Source of the DNA: Planctomycetota bacterium | Lineage (GTDB): Bacteria > Planctomycetota > Planctomycetia > Pirellulales > Lacipirellulaceae | Direction of reading: 5' to 3' | Assembly (NCBI GenBank): GCA_029259915.1 | Contig: JAJDED010000022.1 | Coordinates: 38,023 to 102,022 of the forward strand | DNA: 64,000 nucleotides | Part shown: piece by piece, positions 1 to 9,441 of the stretch | Numbering within the stretch: position 1 is the stretch's first letter | How the letters are laid out: every line of letters begins with the position of its first letter | Program-made: the position numbers and the translations under genes | Notes under the pieces: model-generated | Told to the model about the DNA's origin: nothing | What the model saw: only the letters and a program-made list of their open reading frames with translations | Databases searched by the model: none

Positions 1-983
1 GCGGGGCTCTGTACTCTCATGCCAAGATGGAGCCCTAGCTCGCGTAGTTTTAGTTGCACTTCTGCCAGGGTGGTTTCCCCGAAGTTGCGCACTTCCAAAA
101 GCTGGTCTTCGTTCCGCGTGACTAATTCGCGGACTGACATGATATTTTCCGATTCCAGGCAGTTGCCTGCTCGGACCGAAAGATTCAATTCCGAAATGCT
201 CATGTTCAACTTGGCCTCGAGCGCGCTGTCCGCGTTGCTCATCGAGCCACCCCGCGAAGCGGCATGAATCTGCGGGCCTAGTTCGGTATACTGAACAAAT
301 GGCGTCAAATGCTTGCGCAAAATCTTGGCTGCTTCGACGAGCGCCATTTCCGGGCCCAACGAACCGTCGGTTTGAATCTCCAACGTCAACTTGTCGTAGT
401 TCGTTTTCTGGCCGACACGAGTCTCTTCAACTTCGTAGCGTACACGTGTCACGGGGCTAAAGACCGCGTCGATCGGAATGATGCCGATTTCCTGGATATC
501 CTCGCCATGCTCGGTGGAGGAAACATACCCGCGACCGTTTTCCACAACCATTTCAATTACAAACGGAACATCTTCCGTCAGCGTGGCCAGCACCAAGTCT
601 TTGTTAATAATCTCGACCGCTTCATCGGTTTCGATATCTGCGGCAGTGACTTCTCCTGCCGTATTGCGCTCCACCCGCAAAACCTTGGTGCTCTCGCTAT
701 GGTTTTTGACGATCAGCGACTTCACGTTCAGCACGATGTCGGTAACGTCTTCAAGCACACCAGGAATCGTGGTGAACTCGTGCTGAGCATGGTGGACTTT
801 AATCTGGGTAACCGCACTGCCTTCAAGACTCGACAGCAGTATGCGGCGCAGCCCATTGCCAATGGTTGTCCCAAAACCGCGCTCGAAAGGCTCGGCCACA
901 AATTTTCCGTAGGTTGCCGTCAGTGTCGAACTGTCGCACGTTACTAAGCTCGGCAGTTCAAGTCCACGCCATCGGATATGCAT
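1..983 (-). CDS. rpoA: RNA polymerase alpha subunit, 3' end cut by window edge
   Basis: Alpha subunit of RNA polymerase; its N-terminal domain dimerises to nucleate beta and beta' assembly and its C-terminal domain contacts promoters and activators. The translation starts [11 protein letters not shown], contains the NTD motif around [18 protein letters not shown], and reaches the alpha-CTD helix-hairpin-helix segment ([18 protein letters not shown], then [12 protein letters not shown]). About 327 codons are present, close to the usual length near 330, so only the last few residues and the stop lie outside. The ATG at 983 follows a GGAGG ribosome site after a short spacer. It is the last gene in view of the alpha operon, downstream of rpsD. 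Confidence 0.97.
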   Translation of the reverse strand, partial: MHIRWRGLELPSLVTCDSSTLTATYGKFVAEPFERGFGTTIGNGLRRILLSSLEGSAVTQIKVHHAQHEFTTIPGVLEDVTDIVLNVKSLIVKNHSESTKVLRVERNTAGEVTAADIETDEAVEIINKDLVLATLTEDVPFVIEMVVENGRGYVSSTEHGEDIQEIGIIPIDAVFSPVTRVRYEVEETRVGQKTNYDKLTLEIQTDGSLGPEMALVEAAKILRKHLTPFVQYTELGPQIHAASRGGSMSNADSALEAKLNMSISELNLSVRAGNCLESENIMSVRELVTRNEDQLLEVRNFGETTLAEVQLKLRELGLHLGMRVQSP

Positions 984-1084
984 CGGGTACCTCCACCAAT
1001 ATGTGGCTTAAGATAATGAGAATTGGGATTTGCGGGTCACTCATTCGGCAACAGCCAAACCGAGCATTACCCGATAGCTCTAAC

Positions 1085-1711
1085 CTATCGCGAACATAAT
1101 TCGACGATCAATTGCGTTTGAATCGGGATCGAAACGTCCTCGGCCTGGGGCAACCGGCCCATCACGCCTTCGGGGATATCGGCCTCGCCAGCCGAAAGGA
1201 AATCGGGCACGTCACTGCTTCTTTCGGCCAGGGAACCGCGAACTAGGTCGAGACTCTTGGCACGATTTTTAACACGGATAATGTCGCCAACACCAACCAA
1301 GTAGCTAGCCACGTCAGCACGCCGGCCATTCACTGTCACATGACCGTGGTTGACCATCTGTCGGGCCTGACTGCGGCTTAAGCCGAATCCAAGGCGATGA
1401 ACCACGTTGTCCAACCGGCGCTCCAACAGGCTCATCAACACATCGCCCGTATTGCCTTTCGTGTGCTCAGCCCTCTGGAAATAACGGCGGAACTGCCGCT
1501 CCAGAACGCCGTAGTAATGCTTCAGCTTCTGCTTTTCACGCAAATGCAAACCATAATCGGTCATTTTGCCGCGACGAAACTGCTGCTGTCCGGGAGGCGA
1601 TTCCCGCCGCTCAATCCCGCACTTCGGGGTATCGCAACGAGAGCCCTTGAGGAACAACTTCATGCCATCGCGTCGACAAAGTCGGCAAACGGGTCCGGTA
1701 TATCTTGCCAT
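1085..1711 (-). CDS. rpsD: 30S ribosomal protein S4, zinc-binding form
   Basis: Primary 16S rRNA-binding protein that starts 30S assembly and, in many bacteria, represses the alpha operon. The protein has 208 residues, the usual length. Cysteines at about 9, 12, 26 and 31 (PVCRLCRR and CDTPKC) form the N-terminal zinc site of C+ S4 proteins. The S4 RNA-binding domain appears as RLDNVVHRLGFGLSRSQARQ and VNHGHVTVNGRR. It lies between rpsK and rpoA, as in most bacteria. Confidence 0.97.
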   Translation of the reverse strand: MARYTGPVCRLCRRDGMKLFLKGSRCDTPKCGIERRESPPGQQQFRRGKMTDYGLHLREKQKLKHYYGVLERQFRRYFQRAEHTKGNTGDVLMSLLERRLDNVVHRLGFGLSRSQARQMVNHGHVTVNGRRADVASYLVGVGDIIRVKNRAKSLDLVRGSLAERSSDVPDFLSAGEADIPEGVMGRLPQAEDVSIPIQTQLIVELCSR

Positions 1712-1807
1712 TGCTGGGAACTTCTTTTCTTGCGGTCAGATGTTTTGAAACTGAACAACCTGACAATGGAAACTCATCATCGGGTCATTTTGGAGATCTT
1801 GTTTTGT

Positions 1808-2236
1808 TTAGACTCTGCGCTTCTTGCGGGGTCGACAGCCATTGTGCGGCAATGGTGTGACATCCTCGATCGACTTGATTTTTAATCCGGCAGCTTCCAA
1901 AGCCGTGATCGCACTTTCGCGGCCACTGCCTGGGCCTTTTACTTTGACGTCTACATCCTTTACGCCAAACTTGCGCGCCTTTTCGGCCGCTTGCTGTGCT
2001 GCACATTGGCCAGCAAACGGGGTACTCTTGCGACTTCCTTTGAATCCACTTGTCCCGGCACTCGACCAACAAAGCGTATCGCCTTTGGTGTCGGTAATAG
2101 TGACGGTTGTATTGTTGAACGTTGCCACAATGTGTGCGATCGCTACCGTCACATTGCGGCGGACCGTCTTTTTCTTTGTCTTCGAGCTCTTTCCGCTCTT
2201 AGCAGCTTTGGTTGCCTTGGCCACGTTGTTTACCAC
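1808..2236 (-). CDS. rpsK: 30S ribosomal protein S11
   Basis: S11 helps form the mRNA path on the 30S platform. The 142 residues include a basic N-terminal tail of about 25 residues ([15 protein letters not shown]), then the conserved core [18 protein letters not shown] and the C-terminal [15 protein letters not shown]. The start appears to be a GTG (about residue 1 MVNN); the extended lysine-rich tail makes it somewhat longer than the family norm of about 129. It sits between rpsM and rpsD in the alpha operon. Confidence 0.96.
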   Translation of the reverse strand: MVNNVAKATKAAKSGKSSKTKKKTVRRNVTVAIAHIVATFNNTTVTITDTKGDTLCWSSAGTSGFKGSRKSTPFAGQCAAQQAAEKARKFGVKDVDVKVKGPGSGRESAITALEAAGLKIKSIEDVTPLPHNGCRPRKKRRV

Positions 2237-2299
2237 TCCAAAAAAACTGTTCGTTATCCGCAGGCGAACGGCTGCTCGCCAATGAAACCAGAAAAAAAC

Positions 2300-2683
2300 T
2301 TATCGTAAATCTTTGACACCCTTCTTGCCTGCAACTGTCTTCTTAGGACCCTTGCGGGTTCGAGCGTTCGTCTTGGTACGCTGACCTCGCACCGGCAAAC
2401 CGCGGCGATGCCTCAAGCCGCGATAACTGGCGATATCGCGCAACCGAGATATGTTCTGGCTCGTCTGACGACGCAATTGGCCTTCGACGACATAATCTTT
2501 GTCGAGCAGAGCAGCCAATCGGGCTACTTCGTCCTCGCCCAACTCGCGTGCGCGAACCTGAGGATTGATACCCGCCTTGTGGCATAATTCCCGAGCCGTT
2601 TTTGGACCAACGCCATACAAATACGTCAACGAAACGGCTGTCGGACGATCAGTGGGAATGTCGACACCAAGCAGACGTGGCAT
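2300..2683 (-). CDS. rpsM: 30S ribosomal protein S13
   Basis: S13 forms bridges between the 30S head and the 50S subunit and contacts P-site tRNA. The 127-residue product begins MPRLLGVDIPTDRPTAVSLTYLYGVG, has the helix-hairpin-helix YGVGPKTARELC, and ends in the family's basic tail (RGQRTKTNARTRKGPKKTVAGKKG). It follows rpmJ by about 60 nt and precedes rpsK by about 60 nt, so it is the first larger gene of the alpha operon here. Confidence 0.97.
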   Translation of the reverse strand: MPRLLGVDIPTDRPTAVSLTYLYGVGPKTARELCHKAGINPQVRARELGEDEVARLAALLDKDYVVEGQLRRQTSQNISRLRDIASYRGLRHRRGLPVRGQRTKTNARTRKGPKKTVAGKKGVKDLR

Positions 2684-2745
2684 ATTAATTGACTCCTAGT
2701 ATTCAACGAGCGCGGCTGGTTGATTTTGGTTTTTCAAAAGGCGAT

Positions 2746-2859
2746 CTAGCCTTGACGCTGTTTATGGCGCGGGTTACTGCAAACCACGTAAACCACTCCG
2801 CGGCGGCGGACGACTTTACACTTGTCGCAGATTCGTTTTACACTTGCTCGAACTTTCAT
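2746..2859 (-). CDS. rpmJ: 50S ribosomal protein L36, zinc-binding form
   Basis: A 37-codon gene in the map-rpsM spacer. Its translation starts [14 protein letters not shown] and ends NPRHKQRQG, a full-length L36. The zinc ligands C11, C14, C27 and H32 of the C+ form are all present. The ATG at 2859 and the TAG at 2746 were read directly on the minus strand. infA, which often precedes rpmJ, is not present: the 140-nt gap to map is too short for it. Confidence 0.95.
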   Translation of the reverse strand: MKVRASVKRICDKCKVVRRRGVVYVVCSNPRHKQRQG

Positions 2860-2998
2860 ATCTCGCTCCCATGATGAGCGGCGGCTATTAGCGAAACATA
2901 TGAATATAGACCCTTAGCGGCTGGCCGTTCAAGGGCTACTGGGCCCTCCGCACTGTTTTTTCGACCGTCTGGCCTACAATCTGGGCGAACATGCCTGT

Positions 2999-3832
2999 TC
3001 AAACGGTCAGCTCCGCCCTTTCGGCAGCAGTGGGAGCCTGGGTCAACACCACGGGACCATCCTGGGTGATCGCCACGGTATGCTCGAAATGGGCACTAGG
3101 GCGTCCATCCGCGGTGACCTGGGTCCACTGATCGCGAAGCAATTTCACGCGTTTGGTCCCCATATTCACCATCGGCTCGATAGCAATCACCAAGCCTGGT
3201 TCCAGCCGGAAATCGTTTCTACCGCGAAGCGATCGGCTAGAAAAATTTGGGACTTGGGGGTCTTCGTGCATGTCGCGGCCAATGCCGTGCCCCACAAAAC
3301 ATTCTACGGTCGAATAACCATGGTCTTTCACGTATTGGGCCATCTGCTCTGCAATCTGGCTCCAACGCGATTTCTCGCTCATCAATTTGATTGCCAAATC
3401 TAGCACGGCCTGAGTCACATTCAGTAACTTCTGCACTTCGGGATCAATTGCTCCCACAGCATGGGTCACCGCGGCATCTCCACACCATCCGTTAAGTCGG
3501 CAACCCGTATCCATACTCAGGATGTCGCCTTCTTCGAGCAGGCGATCACTGGGAATTCCATGCACGACCGCTTCGTTCACACTCATGCAACAAACCGCGG
3601 GAAAAGGCCGTTTATTCCGCCCCGTGTTCGGATAGTTTTTGAACAACGGTGTTGCCCCCAAACGACCGAAATGCTGCTCGACGGCTGAATCAATTTCGGC
3701 TGTGGTTGCTCCCGGCCGAACCATCTCCCTAGCGATTTGGTGGGCCTGCCAAACAGCAAGGCCGGCTTTTCGCATCAAACCGATTTCGCGATTGCTCTTC
3801 AGTTCGATACTGTGGGAGATATCTTGTTTCAT
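2999..3832 (-). CDS. map: type I methionine aminopeptidase
   Basis: Removes the N-terminal methionine from nascent proteins. The 277-residue protein has the pita-bread fold signatures: the substrate-site histidine in NEAVVHGIP, metal ligands in SMDTGCRLNGWCGDAA, then HGIGRDMHE, IEPMVNMG and FEHTVAIT. There is no N-terminal zinc finger or long extension, so it is the common short bacterial type. It lies between adk and rpmJ, the usual spc/alpha operon position, with about 45 nt to adk. Confidence 0.96.
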   Translation of the reverse strand: MKQDISHSIELKSNREIGLMRKAGLAVWQAHQIAREMVRPGATTAEIDSAVEQHFGRLGATPLFKNYPNTGRNKRPFPAVCCMSVNEAVVHGIPSDRLLEEGDILSMDTGCRLNGWCGDAAVTHAVGAIDPEVQKLLNVTQAVLDLAIKLMSEKSRWSQIAEQMAQYVKDHGYSTVECFVGHGIGRDMHEDPQVPNFSSRSLRGRNDFRLEPGLVIAIEPMVNMGTKRVKLLRDQWTQVTADGRPSAHFEHTVAITQDGPVVLTQAPTAAERAELTV

Positions 3833-3877
3833 AGCGAAAATTACGCTCCTAGAGCGGACATCAAATCCGCCGGCTTG

Positions 3878-4459
3878 TTATTTTTTTTGCTGTTGGGCAG
3901 GCGTATCTATTTTGTCGATCGTGGTCTTGATCCGCTCGAATACTTCATCGGGATGCCCCAATCCGTCAATAACTCTAAGCACTCCCCGACTCTGATAGTA
4001 ATTAGACAAAGGCAAGGTAAGCAACTCGTATTGCCTGAGGCGTTCGTGAATGATCTCGCGATCGTCGTCATGACGTCCACGGTCTAGGAGCCTCTCGAAG
4101 AGCGTCTCTTCATCAGCCTGTATCTCAACAACTATCCAGATCGGCCGGCTATTTGCGTCAGCCCAGCGGTCAAAATCTTTGGCTTGCTGCAGTGTCCTCG
4201 GAAAACCATCGAGTACACATCCTTTCCGGCAATCGGGGGTGGAAAGGCGCTCCGCAACGATTTGCTCCACGAGTGAATCGGGCACGAGCCGACCCGACCG
4301 CATGGTTTCTGCAACTTTTTGGCCAAGCTCTGTTTGCTGCTTGCAGGCGTCTCGAAGCATGTCGCCGGTCGAGCAATGCGGGACTCCCAGGAATTCGGCT
4401 ATTCGTACCGACTGAGTTCCTTTGCCCGCACCAGGAGGCCCTAACATAATAACCAACAT
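3878..4459 (-). CDS. adk: adenylate kinase
   Basis: Interconverts ATP, ADP and AMP. From the ATG at 4459 it has 193 residues, starting MLVIMLGPPGAGKGTQ, which contains the P-loop. The AMP-binding segment HCSTGDMLR and the hallmark DGFPRTLQQA follow. The lid segment (LLDRGRHDDDREII) is short and lacks the four-cysteine zinc site of long-lid forms. The frame stays open 12 codons upstream to 4495, but the P-loop normally begins within a few residues of the start, and a GGAGG lies upstream of the chosen ATG. Encoded between secY and map. Confidence 0.95.
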   Translation of the reverse strand: MLVIMLGPPGAGKGTQSVRIAEFLGVPHCSTGDMLRDACKQQTELGQKVAETMRSGRLVPDSLVEQIVAERLSTPDCRKGCVLDGFPRTLQQAKDFDRWADANSRPIWIVVEIQADEETLFERLLDRGRHDDDREIIHERLRQYELLTLPLSNYYQSRGVLRVIDGLGHPDEVFERIKTTIDKIDTPAQQQKK

Positions 4460-4515
4460 GGCAACCTGATGTCCCTCCACGTGCTCGACTATCACAGATG
4501 CGACACAAAGACCTC

Positions 4516-5886
4516 TTACGATTTCTCCAGCAATCCCGAATAGTTACGCATGACCAGATGGCTGTCGATTTTCTGCACCAAGTCGAATGCCACGCTCACC
4601 GCGATCAAAAGCCCGGTGCCGCCATAGAAGCTGGCAACCATGGGCGAAACGCCAATCGAATTGGAAATAAGCGTTGGAATAATTGCAACCAACGCCAAAA
4701 AGCCGGCTCCCACATAGGTGATGCGAAACATCACTTTTTCTAAATAATCGGATGTCCGCTTCCCGGGTCTGTAGCCGGGGATAAACGATCCGTAATTCTT
4801 GAGGTTCTCCGAAACATCTTTCGGATTAAATGTGATGGCTGTCCAAAAGAAGCAGAAGAAGTAAATCAAGGCCACGTAGAACAACACATAAAAGAACGAA
4901 TTCGGGGCGAAAGCGGCGTCAGCCCAACCAAAGAATGCCTCCAAAAATCCACCCTCTTTCCACTGCATTTTGGCAAATTGTGAGAACATCAACGACGGCA
5001 ACATTAGCAAGCTACTAGCAAAAATGATCGGCATCACACCCGCTTGATTCACTTTTAGCGGAAGATATTGCCGCGTGCCTCCGTAGACACGGCGACCCCG
5101 TACATGCTTAGCGCTCTGCATCGGAATTCGCCGCTGGCCGAGCGTGATGAAAACAACCCCTACCACCACAGCAACAAACATCGCCGCCAACAATAGCAAC
5201 TGCTCGATACCAAGCTTGCCACCCGGTCCGCCACCTAGCTCAAGCGACGCCTCTTCCAAAAGCTGGAAGCCGGCACCCGGCATGGCTGCAAGAATGCCTG
5301 CCATGATTAGCAAGCTAATGCCATTGCCAATGCCAAATTCGTCGATCTGCTCGCCAATCCACATCAAAAAGACTGTGCCAGCGGTCATCGTCAACACCGA
5401 AACAAACTGCCAACCGAAACCCAAAGTTCCCGTAGCCGGATCGAGATAAGCGGGATCCACCAAGTTGTTGGGCAAAATAAATGAGCGGACGTAGATATAA
5501 CTCTGTATCAGACAGATGAATACCGTAGCATAGCGCGTGTACTCATTGATTTTCTTGCGACCTGCCTCGCCCTCTTTTTGCAAAGCTTCGAGCGGCGGAT
5601 AGACGCTGCCCATTAGCTGAAAAATAATCGAGGCAGAAATATAGGGCATGATCCCCAGGCCAAAGATCGTGACCTGCGTCAGTTGGCTAGCACTAAAAAC
5701 GGCGACCGCCTGCAAAACGTCGGTCACACCTCCCGATTGCCCGCTCAGCGCTTCGACGCTGGCAGGATCGACGATGGGAAGCCGAATCTGAAATCCCAAT
5801 CGATAAACGGCCAACAGACCGAGGGTCAGCAAGATTTTTTGCCTTAACTCGGGAATCTGCCAAACGACGCGTATCTTTTCCCACAT
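4516..5886 (-). CDS. secY: preprotein translocase channel subunit SecY
   Basis: Pore of the Sec translocon in the cytoplasmic membrane. The 456 residues show about ten hydrophobic segments. Family signatures include the N-terminal QKILLTLGLLAVYRLG, the plug/TM2 region IFGLGIMPYISASIIFQL, and the ribosome-binding loop GQRRIPMQSAKHVRGRR with the motif LPLKVNQAGVMPIIFASSLL. It is encoded after rplO and before adk, the standard spc operon position. Its partner secE lies about 29 kb away in the same super-cluster. Confidence 0.97.
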   Translation of the reverse strand: MWEKIRVVWQIPELRQKILLTLGLLAVYRLGFQIRLPIVDPASVEALSGQSGGVTDVLQAVAVFSASQLTQVTIFGLGIMPYISASIIFQLMGSVYPPLEALQKEGEAGRKKINEYTRYATVFICLIQSYIYVRSFILPNNLVDPAYLDPATGTLGFGWQFVSVLTMTAGTVFLMWIGEQIDEFGIGNGISLLIMAGILAAMPGAGFQLLEEASLELGGGPGGKLGIEQLLLLAAMFVAVVVGVVFITLGQRRIPMQSAKHVRGRRVYGGTRQYLPLKVNQAGVMPIIFASSLLMLPSLMFSQFAKMQWKEGGFLEAFFGWADAAFAPNSFFYVLFYVALIYFFCFFWTAITFNPKDVSENLKNYGSFIPGYRPGKRTSDYLEKVMFRITYVGAGFLALVAIIPTLISNSIGVSPMVASFYGGTGLLIAVSVAFDLVQKIDSHLVMRNYSGLLEKS

Positions 5887-5989
5887 AACTCGATCCTAAC
5901 GAAAAATGCAAATTGGAAACGGCATCTTGGCGATTTCTAATGGTGGGCGCCAAGAGCAAACAATTCCGGCACCAAGTGGGACGCCATTT

Positions 5990-6490
5990 TCAAGCTGTTT
6001 TAGATTGCTTTTTCTCGCGTTGCTTTTGCGCAACTGGCGTTTTGCCCGGCAGGACAATACATTCGCCACCTGCCTTTTCGATCTTCTCCACCGCCGACTT
6101 ACTAAAGCGGTGGCCCGAAACTTTGAGCTTCTTGGTGATCTCTCCGTCACCCAATATCTTGAGCAAGTCGAATTGTCCGCGGGCCAAGTTCTTCGAGACC
6201 AAAGCTTCAAGGCTGACTTCTTCGCCTGCAGAGAATGCCTCATCGATTTGGGAGATGTTCACCACGGCAACATTCAAGCCCCAACGGTTGTTGAACCCCC
6301 GCTTGGGCACCCGACGCACCAACGGCATCGCACCACCTTGGAAGGTTGGCTTACTAGAGTTCCCTGCTCGGGACCCCTGTCCTTTGTGACCTCGACCAGC
6401 AGTTTTACCGTGCCCGGAACCCGGACCACGGCCCAACCGCTTGCGCTTTTTGTTGCGGTTAATCCCGCGATGGACGTCGTTGAGAATCAT
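5990..6490 (-). CDS. rplO: 50S ribosomal protein L15
   Basis: Late-assembly 23S rRNA-binding protein. The 166 residues start [22 protein letters not shown], with the glycine-rich RNA-binding region [20 protein letters not shown]. The C-terminus has the family core [19 protein letters not shown] and an added basic tail. Its ATG overlaps the rpsE stop by 4 nt (ATGA), which points to translational coupling. It is followed by secY. Confidence 0.96.
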   Translation of the reverse strand: MILNDVHRGINRNKKRKRLGRGPGSGHGKTAGRGHKGQGSRAGNSSKPTFQGGAMPLVRRVPKRGFNNRWGLNVAVVNISQIDEAFSAGEEVSLEALVSKNLARGQFDLLKILGDGEITKKLKVSGHRFSKSAVEKIEKAGGECIVLPGKTPVAQKQREKKQSKTA

Positions 6491-7008
6491 GACAAAGTCA
6501 CTCCCCGCAGGCGTTCCACGTCGAATTTAGGCCGCAATTGCTGCAAAGCCGCGATTGTTGCCTTCACCAGCGGCACGGGATTGTTTGAACCAAAGCTCTT
6601 GGTAAGGATGTCGGTAATTCCTGCAGCCTCGCAAACGGCTCGCACTGCAGCGCCGGCAATCACACCGGTACCTGGCGTCGCCGGTACCAGAATCACTTGG
6701 GCAGCGCCAAAACGACCCTTCACGATGTGAGGAATCGTCGATTCGTCCATGGGAACTTGCACCATACTGCGCGTGCCTTCCTTGACTGCTTTTTCCACAC
6801 TTGGCGGAACTTCATTCGCTTTGCCATAGCCCCAGCCAACTTTGCCTTTGCCGTCGCCTACGACCACCATTGCGGCAAAGCTAAACCGTCGACCGCCTTT
6901 GACCACTGCGGCACAGCGCTTAATCTTGACGACTTTTTCGACAAATTCGCCTCGCTGGCCTTTATCCGACTCGTTCTTGCGTCGTTTGTTTCGAGAACCC
7001 GTAGACAC
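6487..7008 (-). CDS. rpsE: 30S ribosomal protein S5
   Basis: S5 contributes to decoding accuracy and the mRNA entry channel. The 173 residues have the double-stranded-RNA-binding fold signature [20 protein letters not shown] with [17 protein letters not shown], then the C-terminal domain ([18 protein letters not shown]). It lies between rplR and rplO and overlaps rplO by 4 nt. Confidence 0.97.
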   Translation of the reverse strand: MSTGSRNKRRKNESDKGQRGEFVEKVVKIKRCAAVVKGGRRFSFAAMVVVGDGKGKVGWGYGKANEVPPSVEKAVKEGTRSMVQVPMDESTIPHIVKGRFGAAQVILVPATPGTGVIAGAAVRAVCEAAGITDILTKSFGSNNPVPLVKATIAALQQLRPKFDVERLRGVTLS

Positions 7009-7070
7009 GGTTAAATCGTCTCCCGCCTGATGGCTTTGGAAATTTTTTACTTTGCTGAAATTCTGTTTTA

Positions 7071-7439
7071 CTAAAACTCAAGTCCGCTTGCGCGAGCCGC
7101 CTCGGCCAATGCAGCAACCCGACCATGAAACTTGCACTGCCCTCGATCAAAACAAACCTGGCGAACACCCGCTTTGGCAGCCCGCTCGGCAACCGCCTTG
7201 CCAACGGCTTCCGCTGCGCTCGTGTTGCCACCGTACCTTACTTTTTTTGTCAAATCCTTATCTGCGGTCGACGCGCTAGCCAAGGTTTTGCCAGCCAAGT
7301 CGTCGATCACTTGGGCCGTGATGTTGCGGTGGCTCCGGGTGACACACAATCGGGGTCGATCGGGAGTGCCACGCAACCGTTTGCGTACGCGAAAACGTCG
7401 ACGCTGTCGCTGTTTTCCCGTTGCCTTACAATGGTCCAT
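7071..7439 (-). CDS. rplR: 50S ribosomal protein L18
   Basis: 5S rRNA-binding protein. The 122-residue sequence carries a basic N-terminus ([25 protein letters not shown]) and the core [14 protein letters not shown] with the C-terminal [20 protein letters not shown] typical of L18. It sits between rplF and rpsE in normal spc order. Confidence 0.96.
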   Translation of the reverse strand: MDHCKATGKQRQRRRFRVRKRLRGTPDRPRLCVTRSHRNITAQVIDDLAGKTLASASTADKDLTKKVRYGGNTSAAEAVGKAVAERAAKAGVRQVCFDRGQCKFHGRVAALAEAARASGLEF

Positions 7440-7463
7440 AATTTCGCTCGCTCTTGATTCTAA

Positions 7464-8006
7464 CTACTTAGCAGTCTTACCAGCTTTACGACGAATCTGC
7501 TCGCCCTCGTACCGGACGCCTTTGCCTTTGTATGGCTCGGGCTTGCGGGCGGCACGCACCTCGGCGGCAAACTGACCCACCTTTTGTTTGTCGATTCCCT
7601 TCACAACTACGTGTGTTTGGTCAGGGCAAGTAACCTCAAGCCCTGCGGGAATCTTCTTGTGAATTTCGTTGGCAAAGCCAACCCGCAATTGCAAAACGTC
7701 GCCTTGGATAGCGCCCAAATAACCCACGCCATGAATCTCAAGCCGCTTTTCGTAACCTTCGGAAACGCCGATCACCATATTCTGAACTAACGCTCGCGTG
7801 AGCCCGTGCAGGGCCCGTGATTCCCGATTGTCGGTGTCACGGGTTACGATCACCGCCTTAGCTTCCTCGTCGGCCGCGACCGTCAATTCCGGGCGATGGC
7901 TCCATACAAGCTTACCAAGCTTGCCTTCGACAGTAATTTCCCGATCGGCGATATTGACTTTCACGCCCGAGGGTATTGCAACAGGTTTTTTGCCAATACG
8001 TGACAT
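7464..8006 (-). CDS. rplF: 50S ribosomal protein L6
   Basis: L6 stabilises the base of the L7/L12 stalk and the sarcin-ricin region. The 180 residues start MSRIGKKPVAIPSGVKV and contain the two tandem L6 folds, with the C-terminal signature PEPYKGKGVRYEGEQIRRKAGK. It is 24 nt upstream of rplR and about 40 nt downstream of rpsH. Confidence 0.97.
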   Translation of the reverse strand: MSRIGKKPVAIPSGVKVNIADREITVEGKLGKLVWSHRPELTVAADEEAKAVIVTRDTDNRESRALHGLTRALVQNMVIGVSEGYEKRLEIHGVGYLGAIQGDVLQLRVGFANEIHKKIPAGLEVTCPDQTHVVVKGIDKQKVGQFAAEVRAARKPEPYKGKGVRYEGEQIRRKAGKTAK

Positions 8007-8048
8007 GTTTTCTAGCTCTTAGCTTTCCGACGATGGCCTTCGGCCAAC

Positions 8049-8450
8049 TTACCACAACTCACACAGGACTTCGCCACCCAGGTTCTTCTGGCGAGCTTCA
8101 CGATCGCTGACCACTCCCCGGCTGGTGCTGATAATGGAAATACCCAAACCATTGAGGATTGGCCGTAAATTATTGGCTCGACTATAAACGCGCCGGCCCG
8201 GCTTACTCACACGCTTGATGTGGCGAATGACTCGTTCGCCGTTGGGGCCGTACTTCAAATCGATGCAAAGGCGTTTGCCTGGTAAATTGGCGGCTTCATC
8301 TTCATGCCAATCCCAAATATAGCCTTCTCGCTTCAGCACCTCGGCTACGCCGCGCTTCACTTTAGAAAGCGGCATTTCCACGAGGGGCCGTTCAATGCGA
8401 ACGGCATTGCGGATGCGTGTGAGCATATCAGCGATGGGGTCGGTCATCAT
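8049..8450 (-). CDS. rpsH: 30S ribosomal protein S8
   Basis: Central-domain 16S rRNA-binding protein; in E. coli it represses the spc operon. From the ATG at 8450 it has 133 residues, beginning MMTDPIADMLTRIRNA. The family C-terminus ISTSRGVVSDREARQKNLGGEVLCELW is present, apart from a short extension. The frame is open to 8483, but the DPIADMLTRIRNA block always sits at the very N-terminus of S8, so the inner ATG is preferred. The spacer to rpsN holds a heptad-phased repeat. Confidence 0.96.
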   Translation of the reverse strand: MMTDPIADMLTRIRNAVRIERPLVEMPLSKVKRGVAEVLKREGYIWDWHEDEAANLPGKRLCIDLKYGPNGERVIRHIKRVSKPGRRVYSRANNLRPILNGLGISIISTSRGVVSDREARQKNLGGEVLCELW

Positions 8451-8490
8451 AGTGTTGTTGTCCCCTTCAAAGGGTATTACCAAAACTCTT

Positions 8491-8589
8491 TTAATGATGA
8501 ATGACGAAACCCTAATGACAAATAAAATAAATGATTGTCATCCGGAACTTGAGGTCTCCCTTCGTCATTCCGTCATTCTTACTTCGTTA
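8491..8589. repeat. heptad-phased inverted repeat blocks, rpsN-rpsH spacer
   Basis: The left block (8491-8532) reads in 7-nt steps such as TTAATGA, TGAATGA, CGAAACC, CTAATGA. The right block (8562-8589) reads TCGTCAT, TCCGTCA, TTCTTAC, TTCGTTA. The two blocks are loosely inverted: AATGACGAA on the left faces TTCGTCATT on the right. The spacer has no gene. The same architecture recurs elsewhere in the cluster. Confidence 0.6.
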
Positions 8590-8596
8590 TTTTCCT

Positions 8597-8782
8597 TTAC
8601 CAACTGGCTTTCTTCACGCCTGGAATCAAGCCTTTGTCTGCCAGATTCCGGAAGCAAATCCGGCAGATGCCAAATTTGCGATAGACAGCACGCGGTCTCC
8701 CGCAAATACGACACCGCGACTCGCTTCGGGTCGAGTACTTAGGCGTCCTGAGGGCCTTGGCAATCTTCGATTTGCTTGCCAC
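8597..8782 (-). CDS. rpsN: 30S ribosomal protein S14, zinc-binding short form
   Basis: The 61-residue protein is the short C+ type S14 (sometimes rpsZ), with zinc ligands C24, C27, C40 and C43 (CRICGRP and CRICFRNLA) and the conserved C-terminus [14 protein letters not shown]. It lies between rplE and rpsH, the normal spc position. The zinc dependence fits with the C+ forms of S4 and L36 encoded nearby. Confidence 0.97.
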   Translation of the reverse strand: MASKSKIAKALRTPKYSTRSESRCRICGRPRAVYRKFGICRICFRNLADKGLIPGVKKASW

Positions 8783-8839
8783 GTGATTCTTGTCCTTTCT
8801 GGCAGTTTCTTATGCGATGGTTTCTTAAGTGGCAGTGCC

Positions 8840-9397
8840 TTAGTTGGAAGTATCTTCCGTCCGAAAGGGCACACCGAATCCTCGCAATAGCTCTTGCGAT
8901 TCGTCATCGGAATTTGTCGAACAACATAATGCGATATTCATCCCTTGCACACGCGTGTACTTATCGGGATTCAACTCGGGAAAAACCAATTGCTCGTTCA
9001 AGCCCAGACTATAGTTGCCGTTCCGATCGAAAGCCTTAGGGCTTAATCCCCGGAAGTCGCGAACTCGCGGCAGGGCCAACGAAACGAGCCGGTCCAAAAA
9101 TTCGTACATCCGCACGCCCCGCAAGGTCACCTTGCAACCGATCGCCAAGCCCTCTCGCAATTTGAAAGCCGCGACTGACTTGCGTGCCTTGCAGATCATC
9201 GGCTTCTGGCCAGTGATCTCGGTCATCGCAGAAATCGCGTCTTCCATGTGTTTCTTGTCGCTAATTGCGCTGCCCACGCCCATACTCACGACAATCTTTT
9301 CCAGTCGCGGAAGGGAAAGGCGGTTCTTGCGCCCCAGCTTTTCAGCCAGTTGCGGCAAAAGCTCTTTCTCGTATCGTTCTTGTAGTCGTGCTGTCAT
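8840..9397 (-). CDS. rplE: 50S ribosomal protein L5
   Basis: 5S rRNA-binding protein of the central protuberance that contacts P-site tRNA. The 185 residues include LPRLEKIVVSMGVGSA, TGQKPMICKARKSVAAFKLREG and LPRVRDFRGLSPKAFDRNGNYSLG, all standard L5 blocks. It lies between rplX and rpsN. Confidence 0.97.
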   Translation of the reverse strand: MTARLQERYEKELLPQLAEKLGRKNRLSLPRLEKIVVSMGVGSAISDKKHMEDAISAMTEITGQKPMICKARKSVAAFKLREGLAIGCKVTLRGVRMYEFLDRLVSLALPRVRDFRGLSPKAFDRNGNYSLGLNEQLVFPELNPDKYTRVQGMNIALCCSTNSDDESQELLRGFGVPFRTEDTSN

Positions 9398-9441
9398 GGC
9401 TAGAAACTAATGGCTGTTGAGGCCTATGGCTTAGAGGTCTC

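Noticed and set aside
2860..2998. A possible infA (IF-1) gene between map and rpmJ
   Set aside because: The 140-nt gap is too short for the 72-codon gene and no IF-1-like peptide is visible; infA must be elsewhere.
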